Positions 1 to 6,312 of a stretch of 6,312 nucleotides of DNA are shown piece after piece. Source of the stretch: Bacillota bacterium (GTDB lineage: Bacteria > Bacillota_I > Bacilli_A > ML615J-28 > CAG-698); the NCBI GenBank assembly GCA_023410025.1, contig JAEYQM010000052.1, positions 1-6,312 of the forward strand, given 5' to 3'. Both the position numbers and the translations under genes were made by a program. Numbering within the stretch: the stretch's first letter is position 1; every line of letters starts with the position of its first letter. The notes below the pieces were generated by a model. It was not told the DNA's origin, made no database searches, and was given only the letters and a program-made list of their open reading frames with translations.

Positions 1-1492
1 CACAGTACGCATATTGATTCACTCCACCAATAGTTGAAGGATCTAGATAAGAAATATCATCAGGAGAAATAAATCTACCTATCTCTGGATTATAATATCT
101 TGATTTTAAATAATATAATCCAGTTTCACTATCATAACAATATCCTTTATATAGGAAGATATTATATTGTTTGATTTCATTAGCTCTATATAATTTTTCA
201 CCAACTAGATTTTGATTAACTGTAATTTTAGGAACTCCAAATGCGGTATAGCTATATTCTATCATAACAGTATTATCAATTGCAAGTACTTTATTGATAT
301 TTCCTATAATATCTCTTTCAAAGTAATATTCTTCTCCTTTATAATTAAATCCACAAACTTGTTCATTTACATCGTAATGGTAATATATATTTATACCTTC
401 ATATCCATTTTCATTATTAAGTCTGATAATTTTATCATTTTCTAGGTAAAATGTTTTACCAAATTCACCTAGATATAGTTTTGTTCTAATTCCAGACTCA
501 TTATATTTAAATGAATATGATCTAAATTGTTTTAATCTTTTGCCTTCCCATAATAGATTACTTGTTTGTCCATTAGTTAAATACTTATCAGGATATAAAG
601 AATTATTTAAATATTCAAACTGTTTATGTACTGATGTTGTTCCATTCTCTTTTCTATTAATTCTTTCTAATTTATCTTTTACTTCTTCTGAATATAAATA
701 TATATCTTCATATATTATATTACCTATTTCATCTAATTTACATTTTGTTAAGATATTTCCATTAGAATCATAAGTATATGAATAACTATAGTCAAAGATA
801 TTCCCTTCACCATATCTAGTTTCTTGTTTTAATCTTTTTAGTTCATCATATTGATAATTATATCCCTCTAAGATATAACCATCAATACTTAATTTTAATT
901 TATGAGTTACATTTCCTACTTCATCATAATTATATACAATTTCATCTTCATTATTAAGAACTTCACTAGTAGGTGTTGTTTTTAATTTATTATTTTCATC
1001 ATAATATGTATATCTAGTTTTATTTTCATAATTACCTTTTTTAATTAGTTTTTCAGATAATCTACCATGTTGATCATAATTATTTTTTAAGCTAATTATT
1101 TGACCCTTTGAAACAATATTATTAATTTGTTCGTTTGTTAAAAGAGTATTAGTGTATGTAAACATCTCAATTAAACCATTAAAATGATTACATGGCATGT
1201 TATTACTATCAACATTAGATCCAACATATGTAATACATCCTTCTAAGTTAAATGATATTGAATTTCTCTTTCTTAATTCAGAATTATTTACTTTAAGGTC
1301 AAAACTACCAGGTTGCCACTGTATAGCAACAGTATTCCATTCACCAAGATTTAAATAGAATGGATTAATATAATCGATTTTTCCATCATTATAATATTCA
1401 ACACATAATTCTCTTGTATTATTAATATATATACCAAAACCTTTAGAACTACTTGATGAAATACTCTTTAGAATATATCTTTTTGAACACTT
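1..1492 (-). pseudogene. LamG / YD-repeat / RHS-core protein, 5'-broken, C-terminus off the left edge
   Basis: A frame of 497 sense codons runs leftward from just after an in-frame TGA (1493-1495) to the window edge, with no internal stop. From the N-terminal side it shows the second half of a LamG/concanavalin-like jellyroll (about 1480-1130; 'GFGIYINN', 'GEWNTVAIQW', 'FNGLIEMFTY'). YD repeats follow: YDQHGR near 1078, YDENNK near 1003, YDEVGN near 928, YDELKR near 850 and YDSNGN near 772. The RHS-associated core is at about 151-5, with 'YDSETGLYYLKSRYYNP' and 'IGRFISPDD', ending 'GGVNQYAYC'. In this family the core closes a YD-repeat shell, and a variable, often toxic, tip follows; that tip would lie left of position 1. 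The frame has no usable start: the first in-frame ATG is at 1165, has no SD site, and lies inside the LamG domain. LamG-YD-RHS proteins are normally much longer on the N-terminal side and exported, and no signal peptide is seen in this frame. I infer a 5'-deleted or frameshifted gene, or an orphan RHS cassette. The family call is firm; the pseudogene status is less so, because one base change would join it to a start at 1499. Confidence 0.72.
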
Positions 1493-1496
1493 TCAA

Positions 1497-1512
1497 CATT
1501 ATTGAACCTCCT
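1497..1512 (-). promoter_or_regulatory. Strong SD site and ATG, out of frame with the RHS sequence
   Basis: On the minus strand AGGAGG (1507-1512) is followed by a 7-base spacer and ATG (1499-1497), an ideal initiation site for a low-GC Gram-positive. The frame it opens reads MLKVFKKIYSKEYFIK and stops at TAG (1451-1449). Leaving out one A of the A5 run at 1480-1484 would instead give MLKVFKRYILKS and continue into the long LamG-RHS frame. It may be the original start of the RHS gene, now one base out of frame, or a start left behind by a deletion. Confidence 0.5.
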
Positions 1513-1586
1513 AATTCAACATGGAAAACCAATTTGCGGGGTGATTGAAACTGCAGTAATTAGAAGTAGTCCTGTTTTTTTAATTA

Positions 1587-1616
1587 ATTCTAACATTATG
1601 GCAATATGATAGTCAA
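1587..1616 (-). promoter_or_regulatory. Candidate sigma-70/SigA promoter upstream of the RHS region
   Basis: On the minus strand TTGACT (1616-1611, five of six to the -35 consensus) is followed by an 18-base spacer and TAGAAT (1592-1587, five of six to the -10). It lies just past the cls terminator and would start RNA near 1580, about 80 bases before the SD/ATG at 1512-1497. The arrangement terminator, promoter, SD, ATG suggests that the RHS region was once, or still is, its own transcription unit. In AT-rich DNA such matches also arise by chance. Confidence 0.4.
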
Positions 1617-1634
1617 TATTATATTATGATAAAT

Positions 1635-1673
1635 AAAAAATGTAGTAATACTTAAATTTTGTATTACTACATT
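1635..1673 (-). terminator. Rho-independent terminator of cls
   Basis: A perfect 13-base-pair inverted repeat (arms 1639-1651 and 1661-1673, loop 1652-1660) is followed in the minus direction by a T-run that includes the complement of the A6 at 1635-1640. The stem is AT-rich but long. The cls stop codon TAG (1669-1667) lies inside the 5' arm. There is no T-run on the plus-strand side, so it should act only on leftward transcripts. Confidence 0.8.
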
Positions 1674-3187
1674 AAAGGACTAAATGCTCTTAAAAAGAAA
1701 GCAATTGTTTTTTTAATTATTGATTGTTTCTTTGTATCTTCTAAAGTAATTTCTTGTGATAAACTGATAATGTTATTTAAATCATCAGCAAGTTCCTTTA
1801 CAGAATTTGTTTTATAAAGTAAACAAGAATTCTCAAAAAGCAGATATAAACTTCGATAATCTAGATTTGCTGTTCCCACCATTCCTATTTCATCATCACT
1901 TACAATTGATTTAGAATGTAAGAATCCCGGTAAATATTCAAATATTTTAACTCCGTATGGAATTAAATCTTGATAATATGATTGAGTTACATAGAATATT
2001 ATTTTTTTATCAGGAATATGTGGGACAATAATTCTTACATCAACTCCACTTAAAGCCGCATTTTTTAAAGCGGTAATTATCTCATTATCAATAATTAAAT
2101 ATGGAGTTGTAATATAAACATATTTCTTCGCATTATTAATAATACTTATATAAGTATTTTCGGTAATAAGATGATTATCAATTGGTGTATCACCAAAGAT
2201 ATGCACTATTCCATCGGTTTCTTCATATTCGGTAGGTTTATATAAATTTAAATCAATTTCTTCTTTTGTTGAGAAAGTCCAGTTTTGGAGAAATAAAAGT
2301 GTTAAATTCCAAACAGCTTTTCCTTTTATTAAAATGGAAGTATCTTTCCAATGACCAAACTTATTCTCAAGATTAATATATTCATCACCAATATTAACTC
2401 CACCTGTAAAGGCGATATTTCCGTCTATAATCGTGATTTTACGGTGATCCCTGTAATTCATAAACAATGTAAATCTAGGAGTATATGGGTTAAAATTAAC
2501 AACTTTTATTTCATCTTTAATTAAATTCTTTTTAAATTTTGGTGGAACTTTGTTAATAGATCCAAAGTCATCATACATGAATCTAACATCTACTCCTTCT
2601 TTTACTTTAGAGACAAGAACTTCTCTAATTCTGTTCCACATTGTTCCTTCTCTTACTATAAAATACTCCATAAAAATAAACTTTTTAGCTTTTTGTAACT
2701 CTTCTAATAGTGATTCTAGTTGTACTTCTCCAGGTGTTAGAAGTATAGTTTTTGTGTTATTATATGCATCCATTTTCGATGTGTTTTTTATATAACTAGA
2801 TAATCTTAAGAAATTATCATTGAAACCAATATCTTCATTCATTGATAAACTTTCATATTTCTTATTTAAAACACTTGCATAATATTCAGTGTTTTTTCTT
2901 GAGAATTTGTTTCTACCAAATAGAATATAAAATAAACTTCCAGCAAGTGGAACTAATAATACAAATAAAATCCATGAGATTTTATAAGCAGGATTAACTT
3001 GCCTATTGACTATTTTAAAACTAACTAATACGGAAATAATATCAAAAAGAAATAATAATGCTAATCCGGATTTATCTATTCTCCATAAAGCATAACCTAA
3101 AGATACAATTTGTATTAGCAAAAATATGGAAACTAAAAATAGTCTACCCATTAGGAATTTAAAAAGTTTCTTTAAAAATTTTATCAT
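1667..3187 (-). CDS. cls: Cardiolipin synthase, phospholipase D superfamily
   Basis: Membrane enzyme of 506 residues, the usual length for bacterial cardiolipin synthases, which join two phosphatidylglycerols into cardiolipin and glycerol. The N-terminus has a basic start and hydrophobic segments at about 15-35, 41-60 and 71-91, matching the membrane-anchoring PLD nuclease N-terminal region. Two complete HKD motifs follow: H248-x-K250-x4-D255 with GGVN at 262-265, and H424-x-K426-x4-D431 with GTANLD at 438-443. Having both in one chain is diagnostic of the PLD superfamily; the membrane N-terminus and the 'GDTPIDNH' region favour Cls over other PLD enzymes. The ATG is preceded by GAGGTGG (3192-3198) at a 4-base spacer, and the protein begins MIKFLKKL. 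It starts 41 bases after pfp ends, with a terminator hairpin in the gap, and I find no convincing promoter of its own. Expression may therefore depend on read-through from pfp or on a weak promoter inside the 3' end of pfp. The gene looks intact. Confidence 0.95.
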   Translation of the reverse strand: MIKFLKKLFKFLMGRLFLVSIFLLIQIVSLGYALWRIDKSGLALLFLFDIISVLVSFKIVNRQVNPAYKISWILFVLLVPLAGSLFYILFGRNKFSRKNTEYYASVLNKKYESLSMNEDIGFNDNFLRLSSYIKNTSKMDAYNNTKTILLTPGEVQLESLLEELQKAKKFIFMEYFIVREGTMWNRIREVLVSKVKEGVDVRFMYDDFGSINKVPPKFKKNLIKDEIKVVNFNPYTPRFTLFMNYRDHRKITIIDGNIAFTGGVNIGDEYINLENKFGHWKDTSILIKGKAVWNLTLLFLQNWTFSTKEEIDLNLYKPTEYEETDGIVHIFGDTPIDNHLITENTYISIINNAKKYVYITTPYLIIDNEIITALKNAALSGVDVRIIVPHIPDKKIIFYVTQSYYQDLIPYGVKIFEYLPGFLHSKSIVSDDEIGMVGTANLDYRSLYLLFENSCLLYKTNSVKELADDLNNIISLSQEITLEDTKKQSIIKKTIAFFLRAFSPLM

Positions 3188-3204
3188 TAATCCACCTCAT
3201 TATG

Positions 3205-3230
3205 AAAAAAAGGCAAACTAAGTTTGCCTT
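3205..3230 (-). terminator. Terminator hairpin between pfp and cls
   Basis: A perfect 9-base-pair stem (3210-3218 and 3222-3230; arm AAGGCAAAC) with a 3-base loop is followed on the minus strand by seven Us (complement of 3205-3211, partly overlapping the stem). A T8 run (3232-3239) on the other side makes it symmetrical, so it could also act on rightward RNA, though no gene is read that way here. The pfp stop codon TAA (3231-3229) overlaps the base of the stem. The cls SD site begins only 6 bases past the T-run, so this may work as a partial terminator or attenuator ahead of cls. Confidence 0.85.
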
Positions 3231-4476
3231 ATTTTTTTTCTACTCTAACCTTTTTTAATCTTGCGAATCTTGGAAGACCGTCTTCTAGAGGGAAATCAAC
3301 AACTCCTTGAATTAATGGAAGAGCGTAATCTGCAAACTCTTGAGAAATACCAGTACCATTGTTTGTAATCCATTCAAGTGGTACAGTTTTTTCTGTATTA
3401 GCTACTTTGTCTAGATCTAACATATCGTAAGAAATTTTATAGTCTTTAGTATTTTGACGAGTGAAAACAACCATTTTATCTGTATTACCTTCTAATGCAT
3501 ATTTAACTGCCATGCTACCTGCATTGAATGCTTCTTCTACATCTGTCTTAGAAGCTACATGAGCACCACATCTTTGCATTAAGCTAAATTCGATTGGACG
3601 AACTTTAACACCTAATCTTTCGCTGATAATTCCAGAAAGAACTGAAGCTACACCACCAAGTTGAGCATGACCAAATGAGTCACGTTTTAAGTCGTTAGCA
3701 TATTCAGAAATGTAACGTCCTTCTTTATCTTTGATACCTTCAGATATAGCGACTAATACATTATTTTTCTTTTCTTTTGCAACTTTAGTTACATCTTGAA
3801 CAAATTTTTCAACATCAAATGCAAGTTCTGGAAGATAAATTAAATCTGGGCCACAACCTTTTAAGTTAGCTAAACTTGCTGAAGCTGTTAACCAACCAGC
3901 ATTTCTACCCATTACTTCAACAACTGTTACTAAACCTGTGTCGTATACATGACAATCTTTGTAGATTTCCATCATTGTAGTTGCAACGTATTTTGCTGCA
4001 CTAGCAAATCCTGGACAATGATCTGTACCGAATAAGTCGTTGTCGATAGTCTTTGGAACACCCATTACACGGCATTCATAGTTTTTAGATTGTAAATACT
4101 TACTAATTTTATTGCAAGTATCCATTGAGTCATTTCCACCATTATAGAAGAAATAACGAATATTGTATTTTTCAAATACTTCTAAGATTCTCTTGTAATC
4201 TGTTTCATCTTTTTCAAGAGCTTTTAATTTATAACGAACTGATCCTAATTCAGATGATGGAGTATTCTTTAATAATAATAATTCACTTAAATCTTCTTTA
4301 CGCATATCAAAGAAATTTTCTTCAAGAATACCACGAATTCCGTGTTCTGCACCATATACTTCAGTTACTAAATCGCTCTTTAATGCTTCAACAAATACAC
4401 CAGCTGCGCTTGCGTTAATAACTGATGTTGGACCTCCAGATTGTCCAAATAAAACTGCACCTTTTAATTGCTTCAC
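3229..4476 (-). CDS. pfp: Diphosphate-dependent 6-phosphofructokinase (PPi-PFK)
   Basis: Cytosolic glycolytic enzyme of 415 residues. It is predicted to convert fructose 6-phosphate to fructose 1,6-bisphosphate with diphosphate as phosphoryl donor, a reversible step that can also serve gluconeogenesis. Family motifs in order: GQSGGPTSVINAS (11-23) at the phosphoryl-donor site, GGNDS (113-117), PKTIDND (141-147) with catalytic D145 and D147, MGRNAGW (189-195), YLPE (214-217) and MQR (300-302). Lysine in PKTIDND, where ATP-dependent enzymes carry glycine (PGTIDND), and Asp at the second position after GG, where ATP enzymes have Gly, are the known marks of PPi preference. The length also exceeds the roughly 320 residues of bacterial ATP-PFKs. 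The first acidic position of GGDDS is Asn (N115) here, which I believe recurs in this subfamily. The start is GTG (4476-4474), chosen because AGGAGG (4483-4488) sits 6 bases upstream and the next Met, residue 58, would remove the donor-site motif. A promoter lies at 4538-4566. The phosphoryl donor is inferred from motifs only. Confidence 0.93.
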   Translation of the reverse strand: MKQLKGAVLFGQSGGPTSVINASAAGVFVEALKSDLVTEVYGAEHGIRGILEENFFDMRKEDLSELLLLKNTPSSELGSVRYKLKALEKDETDYKRILEVFEKYNIRYFFYNGGNDSMDTCNKISKYLQSKNYECRVMGVPKTIDNDLFGTDHCPGFASAAKYVATTMMEIYKDCHVYDTGLVTVVEVMGRNAGWLTASASLANLKGCGPDLIYLPELAFDVEKFVQDVTKVAKEKKNNVLVAISEGIKDKEGRYISEYANDLKRDSFGHAQLGGVASVLSGIISERLGVKVRPIEFSLMQRCGAHVASKTDVEEAFNAGSMAVKYALEGNTDKMVVFTRQNTKDYKISYDMLDLDKVANTEKTVPLEWITNNGTGISQEFADYALPLIQGVVDFPLEDGLPRFARLKKVRVEKK

Positions 4477-4482
4477 AATAAT

Positions 4483-4488
4483 CCTCCT
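4483..4488 (-). promoter_or_regulatory. SD site fixing the GTG start of pfp
   Basis: The minus strand reads AGGAGG, then a 6-base spacer and GTG at 4476-4474. The perfect anti-16S match at normal distance supports GTG as the real start. No in-frame ATG lies upstream within the transcribed leader. Confidence 0.85.
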
Positions 4489-4537
4489 GTAAGATTTTAT
4501 ATTAAGAATTTCAAATAATTCCCATACATTCTATATT

Positions 4538-4566
4538 ATTTTACTTCATTTTCAAATAAATATCAA
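4538..4566 (-). promoter_or_regulatory. Probable SigA-type promoter of pfp
   Basis: On the minus strand TTGATA (4566-4561, five of six) and TAAAAT (4543-4538, five of six) are separated by exactly 17 bases in the 135-base gap after the carboxypeptidase gene. RNA would start near 4531, giving a leader of about 55 bases. I see no convincing hairpin terminator for the upstream gene in this gap, so some read-through from it into pfp is possible as well. Confidence 0.6.
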
Positions 4567-4611
4567 GTTTTTTATAACTATACAAACCTTTACGTTTTTT
4601 ATTTTAATTTC

Positions 4612-6114
4612 CTACTTAATGTTATAAATCTTACTATATTTATTGATTAAATAATCAATATAATATTGAGCATTAAATTCTTCACCAATTGATTCTTTTA
4701 TAATTTCATTTGGATATTTTGTTGATCCAAAACGATGAATTTTTTCTTTCATCCATTCATTGATAACTTTTGTATTATTTTGAACTAATACTTTTTCTAT
4801 TTCAACATCCTTACATAGATAATGATATAATTGCGCTGAATATGCTGAACCTAGGGCATATGTTGGGAAATATCCAAACATTCCTCCAGACCAGTGAACA
4901 TCTTGTAATACGCCAGTTTTTGCGTCTTTTACTTCAATTCCAAAATAGTCAAAGAATCTTCTATTCCATTCTTCTTCTAATTTATCAATATCTAAGTTTT
5001 CATCAAATAATGCTTTTTCCATATCATATCTTAACATAATATGTAAAGGATAAGTTAATTCATCAGCTTCTGTTCTTATATATGATGCCTCAACTTTGTT
5101 AATATATTTATAAAATTCATCTAATGTTACATTATTTAATTGATCAGGAAAAATACTTTGTAATTTAGGATAATGTACACTCCAGAATTCATAACTTCTA
5201 CCAATAATATTTTCGTATAAACGAGATTGTGATTCATGGATTGCCATTGATACTCCACCTCCAACAAATGTATCATCTAAAGATGGATCAATTTGTTGTT
5301 CATATAAAGCATGACCTAATTCATGGATACAACTAAAGATTGAAGATGTAAAATCATTTTCATAGTAATGAACAGTAAATCTTACATCACTTGTTCCATA
5401 TCCACTTGTGAATGGATGTTCAGATTCTTTCATTAAACCTCTGTTTCTATCAAAGCATAATACATCAATTAAATAATCACAAAACTCTTTTTGTTTTTTT
5501 ACATCAAATGATTGCTTAGCGAAATCTTCCCTAATAGTTACATTAGATTCTTGAACTTTTTTAAAGAACGGAACTAATTTATCTCTTAATAATCCAAAGA
5601 ATTCATCTAATGTATTAGTCGTCATTTTTGGTTCATACATATCAAGGTTAATATTATAACCCTTCATTTCTTCAGTTTCAAAATATTTAGCAAATTTTTT
5701 TGTTAAGTTAATTAACTTTTCAAGAGTTGGTTTAAACATACTAAAGTCATTTGCATTCTTAGCTTTAGCCCATATTTCTTGACTTTGTGATAATAACACT
5801 TGATATTCAATATATTCTTCCATTGGAACTTTTAATGTCTTATCTAGATTTTTTTTAACTAATTCAATTTCATGTTTTAATAAATTATCTAATTGATTAG
5901 AATTTTCATGTAATTTATTTACCACTTCAACATATTCTTTTGAAGTTTCAAGTAAATAAACTTGTTCTGATAATACCCCAATATGTTTTGATCTATCTTC
6001 AAAACATCCCTTTGGTGCCTCAGTTGATGAATCCCAACTGATCATATACATTGCATAATAAAAGGCCTTAAGTTTCTTTCGTATCTCTTTGTAGTCACTA
6101 ATTAATTTTTCCAT
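4612..6114 (-). CDS. M32-family metallocarboxypeptidase (thermostable carboxypeptidase 1 type)
   Basis: Zinc (or other divalent metal) carboxypeptidase of exactly 500 residues, the usual length of family M32, which removes C-terminal amino acids from peptides with broad specificity; similar in type to B. subtilis YpwA and Thermus TaqCP. The signature motifs are all present in order: HPF (233-235), DVRFT (243-247, the DxRxT motif), HELGH (264-268, the HExxH metal site), HESQS (293-297, giving the third metal ligand E294), IRTEAD (346-351, IRxxAD) and GVLQDVHW (401-408, GxxQDxHW). No signal peptide or membrane segment is visible, so it should be cytosolic and act in peptide recycling. The protein is mostly helical, as expected for the fold. 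The ATG start is supported by AGAAAGGA (6121-6128) with a 6-base spacer. The gene ends with TAG 135 bases before pfp. It appears intact, and there is no functional link to pfp beyond position and strand. Confidence 0.96.
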   Translation of the reverse strand: MEKLISDYKEIRKKLKAFYYAMYMISWDSSTEAPKGCFEDRSKHIGVLSEQVYLLETSKEYVEVVNKLHENSNQLDNLLKHEIELVKKNLDKTLKVPMEEYIEYQVLLSQSQEIWAKAKNANDFSMFKPTLEKLINLTKKFAKYFETEEMKGYNINLDMYEPKMTTNTLDEFFGLLRDKLVPFFKKVQESNVTIREDFAKQSFDVKKQKEFCDYLIDVLCFDRNRGLMKESEHPFTSGYGTSDVRFTVHYYENDFTSSIFSCIHELGHALYEQQIDPSLDDTFVGGGVSMAIHESQSRLYENIIGRSYEFWSVHYPKLQSIFPDQLNNVTLDEFYKYINKVEASYIRTEADELTYPLHIMLRYDMEKALFDENLDIDKLEEEWNRRFFDYFGIEVKDAKTGVLQDVHWSGGMFGYFPTYALGSAYSAQLYHYLCKDVEIEKVLVQNNTKVINEWMKEKIHRFGSTKYPNEIIKESIGEEFNAQYYIDYLINKYSKIYNIK

Positions 6115-6235
6115 TTTAATTCCTTTCTTATTATATATTAATGTCCAATATATTAAATTATATTAATAAATAATATAAATCTATTATAAATAGAAAACTT
6201 ATAATTGTATTAAACATTAATAAATTTATTAAGTT

Positions 6236-6264
6236 ATTATAACATATATTTATTAATTTGAAAA
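6236..6264 (-). promoter_or_regulatory. Candidate extended -10 promoter of the carboxypeptidase gene
   Basis: On the minus strand TGTTATAAT (6244-6236) combines a perfect -10 with the TG of an extended -10. A weaker -35, TTTTCA (6264-6259, four of six), lies 17 bases upstream. RNA would start near 6229 and leave a leader of about 115 very AT-rich bases, in which I see no riboswitch-like structure. A second TATAAT at 6188-6183 lacks a good -35. AT-rich DNA makes chance matches likely, so this is tentative. Confidence 0.4.
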
Positions 6265-6312
6265 TAAATTTATCTTATTTAAAATTATATTTAAGAATAA
6301 TTTTATTATAAT

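Noticed and set aside
212..773. Two plus-strand open frames of 77 codons (212-445 and 540-773)
   Set aside because: They are antisense to the RHS frame, have no SD sites, and have low-complexity Phe/Ile/Ser/Tyr composition typical of shadows of AT-rich genes.
842..1005. Recurring plus-strand 'ttcatcata' short repeats
   Set aside because: They are the reverse complement of codons for Tyr-Asp-Glu in the YD repeats, so they reflect protein repeats and not a separate DNA element.
1541..1551. GTGATTGAAAC, resembling the 3' end of many CRISPR repeats (ATTGAAAC)
   Set aside because: It occurs once only, with no second copy at spacer distance, no array and no cas gene in the window.
4561..4611. Possible terminator after the carboxypeptidase gene
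   Set aside because: The short complementary segments around 4564-4590 pair poorly and no clean stem with a T-run could be drawn.
2550..5039. Plus-strand open frames at 2550-2795, 4125-4418 and 4770-5039
   Set aside because: Each lies wholly antisense within a well-supported gene (cls, pfp, M32 peptidase) and shows no family motif.
6115..6312. Very AT-rich stretch considered as a replication origin, riboswitch or small-gene region
   Set aside because: No DnaA-box cluster, no conserved riboswitch pattern and no frame with an SD site were found; a promoter leader explains it well enough.

Overview
The window is AT-rich DNA from what looks like a low-GC Gram-positive bacterium (Bacillota, of the Bacilli/Erysipelotrichia/Mollicutes-related kind). 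The pointers are the strong A/T bias at third codon positions, AGGAGG-type ribosome binding sites, hairpin-plus-U-tract terminators, a diphosphate-type phosphofructokinase, and a LamG-YD-RHS surface protein. The reading frames seen use TGG for tryptophan and TAA/TAG as stops, so nothing requires the mycoplasma code. The species cannot be told from this sequence.

All genes lie on the minus strand, so transcription runs from right to left. In that order: an AT-rich leader with a candidate extended -10 promoter (6115-6312); a complete M32 metallocarboxypeptidase (4612-6114); a 135-base spacer with a good promoter and Shine-Dalgarno (SD) site; a complete diphosphate-dependent 6-phosphofructokinase (3229-4476); a terminator hairpin in a 41-base gap; a complete two-HKD cardiolipin synthase (1667-3187); another terminator; a 174-base gap (1493-1666) holding a candidate promoter, a strong SD site and an ATG; and last a long LamG/YD-repeat/RHS-core reading frame (1-1492) that runs off the left edge.

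The three complete genes are housekeeping: peptide turnover, glycolysis at the fructose-6-phosphate step, and anionic phospholipid synthesis. They share a strand but not an obvious pathway. Each has its own start signals, and hairpins separate pfp from cls and cls from the RHS region. They read as adjacent, loosely coupled units and not as one functional operon.

The accessory part is the left quarter. It encodes the C-terminal half of an RHS-type polymorphic toxin or surface protein: the end of a LamG-like jellyroll, several YD repeats, and the conserved RHS core. The variable tip and any immunity gene would lie left of position 1. The 5' end is broken: the good promoter, SD site and ATG just upstream are one base out of frame with the RHS sequence. 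No clearly new system can be shown here. The broken RHS start and the placement of stop codons inside terminator hairpins are the points most worth a second look.
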